In this document: positions 62,660 to 64,000 of the stretch, in pieces
Layout: each line of letters opens with the position of its first letter
Position numbering within the stretch: the stretch's first letter is position 1
Assembly (NCBI GenBank): GCA_027488375.1
Contig: JAIYBW010000001.1
Span: forward strand, 186,001-250,000
Source: Pseudomonadota bacterium
GTDB lineage: Bacteria; Bdellovibrionota; Bacteriovoracia; Bacteriovoracales; Bacteriovoracaceae
Length of the DNA stretch: 64,000 bases
Reading direction: 5' to 3'
Notes under the pieces: generated by a model
Databases searched by the model: none
What the model was told of the DNA's origin: nothing
Seen by the model: the letters and a program-made list of their open reading frames with translations, nothing else
Translations under genes and position numbers: made by a program

Positions 62660-63013
62660 ATGGGACTTATTTTATGGATCGATGGAAATACCTTTGCGAC
62701 GACTCTTCTGGAGAAGATCTTTAAAAACCAAGCACTTTCCTTTTATTCCCTTCAGAACGTGGATGACTTTTTATATCTAGTTGAGGACTTAAAACCTGTC
62801 GTCATTGTCTTAGATTATCCAACTTTATTAAAGAATAAGAGCCGCTTTTTTGAACAATTAAACTCATCAGAATTGTTGAAAACTTTGCCTTTTATCCTTA
62901 TTGATGGAATAGAGGGGGAATCAGAACTGCAAAATGTCATTGGCCAGATTAAGCGTCCATTTGACCCCTTTGAAATCCCTAATCAAATAAAAAAAATAAT
63001 CTCCCATCAGTAA
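62660..63013 (+). CDS. single-domain receiver-like protein, degenerate acidic pocket
   Basis: 117 residues with a response-regulator receiver pattern: ILWIDGN near the start (one acidic residue, Asp8, where two are usual), VIVLDYPTLL with candidate phosphoacceptor Asp52, and IKRPFDPFEI with Lys98 in the place of the conserved Lys-Pro. No output domain. It may bind a partner without, or with altered, phosphorylation. No partner kinase in the window. Confidence 0.65.
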   Translation: MGLILWIDGNTFATTLLEKIFKNQALSFYSLQNVDDFLYLVEDLKPVVIVLDYPTLLKNKSRFFEQLNSSELLKTLPFILIDGIEGESELQNVIGQIKRPFDPFEIPNQIKKIISHQ

Positions 63014-63034
63014 AAATGAGCTTATAATAATTCT

Positions 63035-63130
63035 ATGAAAAGAGATCAGCTTATTATTGGTGTCGGTATTTTCTTAACACTGCTCGTCTTCGGTTTGACG
63101 ATTTATATGCGAAGTGGTGCTTTCAAATAG
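63035..63130 (+). CDS. candidate 31-residue single-membrane-segment protein
   Basis: Starts MKRDQLIIG; one strong hydrophobic segment (about 7-24), then MRSGAFK. No ribosome-binding site seen, and its 3' part lies over the end of the DnaA domain I gene on the other strand (63074 on). Small membrane proteins of this kind are real in many bacteria, but the evidence here is only the sequence pattern. Confidence 0.35.
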   Translation: MKRDQLIIGVGIFLTLLVFGLTIYMRSGAFK

Positions 63131-63508
63131 GCCAGTGTTCGTTCTCATCTTAGATTGTCTCAAGTCAAAGCGAGAAACAAAAAAACTTGAAAGATTTTTA
63201 TCTATGACCTTAAGAAGCACATCAACGAGTTCTTGATAGTGCGTGTGTATCCATTGGGCAAAAAAATGATTTGGAACTTCTAAGATTAAGACATTGTCTG
63301 AAATGACAACTGGTTTAGATGGTTTAAACCACTGGTGATGAATTTCAGGTCCTAAGAGGTCCTGAAGCTGGTCAGAAATAATTGACCAAGTATATGATGC
63401 TTTAACCACAGGGTGGGCCAGGTTTATATTTCTTTCTTTTAAACTGGCCTTGCGTTCGATCCAACGTTTTTTTAAATTAGGCTTTAATTTTTTTTTCTTT
63501 TTTTCCAT
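63074..63508 (-). CDS. stand-alone DnaA domain I protein
   Basis: 144 residues from ATG 63508 (an alternative TTG at 63547 adds 13 residues). After a Lys-rich N-terminus (MEKKKKKLKPNLKKRW), residues about 30-115 match DnaA domain I: WSIISDQLQDLLGPEIHHQWFKP and DNVLILEVPNHFFAQWIHTHYQELV. DnaA domain I binds DnaB, DiaA and other partners. The AAA+ and DNA-binding domains are absent, so it may modulate DnaA, as HdaB does in Alphaproteobacteria. Lies directly after hflX (stop at 63550). Confidence 0.74.
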   Translation of the reverse strand: MEKKKKKLKPNLKKRWIERKASLKERNINLAHPVVKASYTWSIISDQLQDLLGPEIHHQWFKPSKPVVISDNVLILEVPNHFFAQWIHTHYQELVDVLLKVIDKNLSSFFVSRFDLRQSKMRTNTGLFESTTSHINRQTEDEQC

Positions 63509-63549
63509 GAGGGCGAAGAAGTTAATCTTTTTCTCACAGGCCTTCAAGC

Positions 63550-64000
63550 TTAATTTGAATTATTTTGTTCCCAGATTTTTGATTCAGATGGAGCAAGAAT
63601 GTAGGAATTCAAACCGAGCTGTTGAAAGATAAAATCTGGAATTCGAATTCGATAAAAAATACCTTGCTCATGAGAACTTGTCGTAATGATGTTCGCATTG
63701 CCACGTAGGCGTGAATGGGCCTCGCCGGCCTCATAAGGGATAAAAAGATCATAATGATCTTGTTTTGATAGAAAATAATTAATGACATGATCCCGCAAGT
63801 TTTTCATATCAAGTTCATCATATGAGGAAACGAGAAATGACTGTGGATAATTTCTCATGATAATTCGTGCTCTTACAGGATCATTAAGGAGATCCTTTTT
63901 GTTAAACACAATGAGTTGGTTTTTATCCTCAATTTTTAGCTCTTTTAAGACTTCCTGAGTTACACGTATATGTTTTTGATAATTAGGATCAGAGATGTCG
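63550..64000 (-). CDS. hflX: GTPase HflX, C-terminal part (gene continues past window)
   Basis: Ribosome-splitting GTPase. The frame is open to the window end; translation from base 63999 reads DISDPNYQKHIRVTQEVL and then IVFNKKDLL, the G4 motif NKxD, followed by the usual SSYDELDMKNLRDHV switch to the C-terminal domain. G1-G3 lie beyond base 64000. The 3' end meets the DnaA domain I gene. A start at 63909 is only a GTG inside the gene. Confidence 0.88.
   Translation of the reverse strand, partial: DISDPNYQKHIRVTQEVLKELKIEDKNQLIVFNKKDLLNDPVRARIIMRNYPQSFLVSSYDELDMKNLRDHVINYFLSKQDHYDLFIPYEAGEAHSRLRGNANIITTSSHEQGIFYRIRIPDFIFQQLGLNSYILAPSESKIWEQNNSN

Noticed and set aside
1..64000. CRISPR arrays, insertion sequences, prophage, restriction or toxin-antitoxin genes
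   Set aside because: I saw no spaced direct repeats, transposase, integrase, phage structural gene, restriction-modification set or recognised toxin-antitoxin pair, so no defence or mobile system is claimed.

Overview
The window is dense, low-GC bacterial chromosome from a Gram-negative (LPS-bearing) cell. Gene content and order point to a predatory-type Bdellovibrionota, most likely the Bacteriovorax/Halobacteriovorax/Peredibacter side. The evidence is AT-rich coding, many secreted proteins of unknown function, a Gfo/Idh oxidoreductase between lpxA and lpxB, and a DUF3108 gene plus a glycosyltransferase between lpxK and rpsA. This is inference from gene content; no rRNA is present to settle it. 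I see no tRNA, rRNA, CRISPR array, insertion sequence, prophage or attachment site. No gap exceeds 300 bases; the longest are 43323-43592, 34601-34820, 5686-5904 and 30635-30847, and their contents are described.

Layout. 1-4.3 kb: an RluA-family pseudouridine synthase cut by the window edge, a secreted unknown, coaE-mazG on the minus strand and ybeY. 4.3-12.2 kb: a secreted subtilase facing an outer-membrane barrel gene, followed by two large tandem paralogous lipoproteins built of repeated EF-hand-like elements. 12.2-27.6 kb: a tightly packed plus-strand block, prfB (with a programmed frameshift)-lysS-lolC/E-lolD-bamA-skp-lpxD-fabZ-lpxA-Gfo/Idh-lpxB-lpxK-DUF3108-glycosyltransferase, followed by rpsA. 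Many junctions overlap by 4-8 bases, so translational coupling is likely. The block joins translation genes to lipoprotein sorting, barrel assembly and lipid A synthesis.

29-42 kb: small secreted proteins, a stand-alone RlmK-type rRNA methyltransferase, clpS-clpA, a 33-residue Lys/Ala-repeat (histone H1-tail-like) protein, an MFS protein, a DUF502 protein, a methyltransferase, dCMP deaminase, a rhodanese-like protein without the active-site Cys, pepD, and small membrane proteins. 42-53 kb: an outer-membrane protein behind a good promoter with an AACAAT/ATTGTT operator-like palindrome, a DEAD-box helicase, an FtsB-like protein with a long acidic N-terminus, DUF192, aspS, a papain-like protease with a small partner, aldehyde dehydrogenase, a TauE/SafE permease and an RDD protein.

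53-64 kb: mutS, then lptC/lptA (apparently one fused gene)-lptB-rpoN-hpf, a PilZ protein, a cobalamin riboswitch driving a BtuB-like TonB receptor, several small unknowns, a receiver-like protein, a stand-alone DnaA domain I protein and the C-terminal end of hflX. The most unusual items are the paired EF-hand-like lipoproteins with their barrel partner, the 33-residue basic protein, the solo DnaA domain I gene, the single LptC-LptA gene, and the candidate GnnA-type enzyme in the lpx block. Nothing in the window looks like a complete defence or mobile system.
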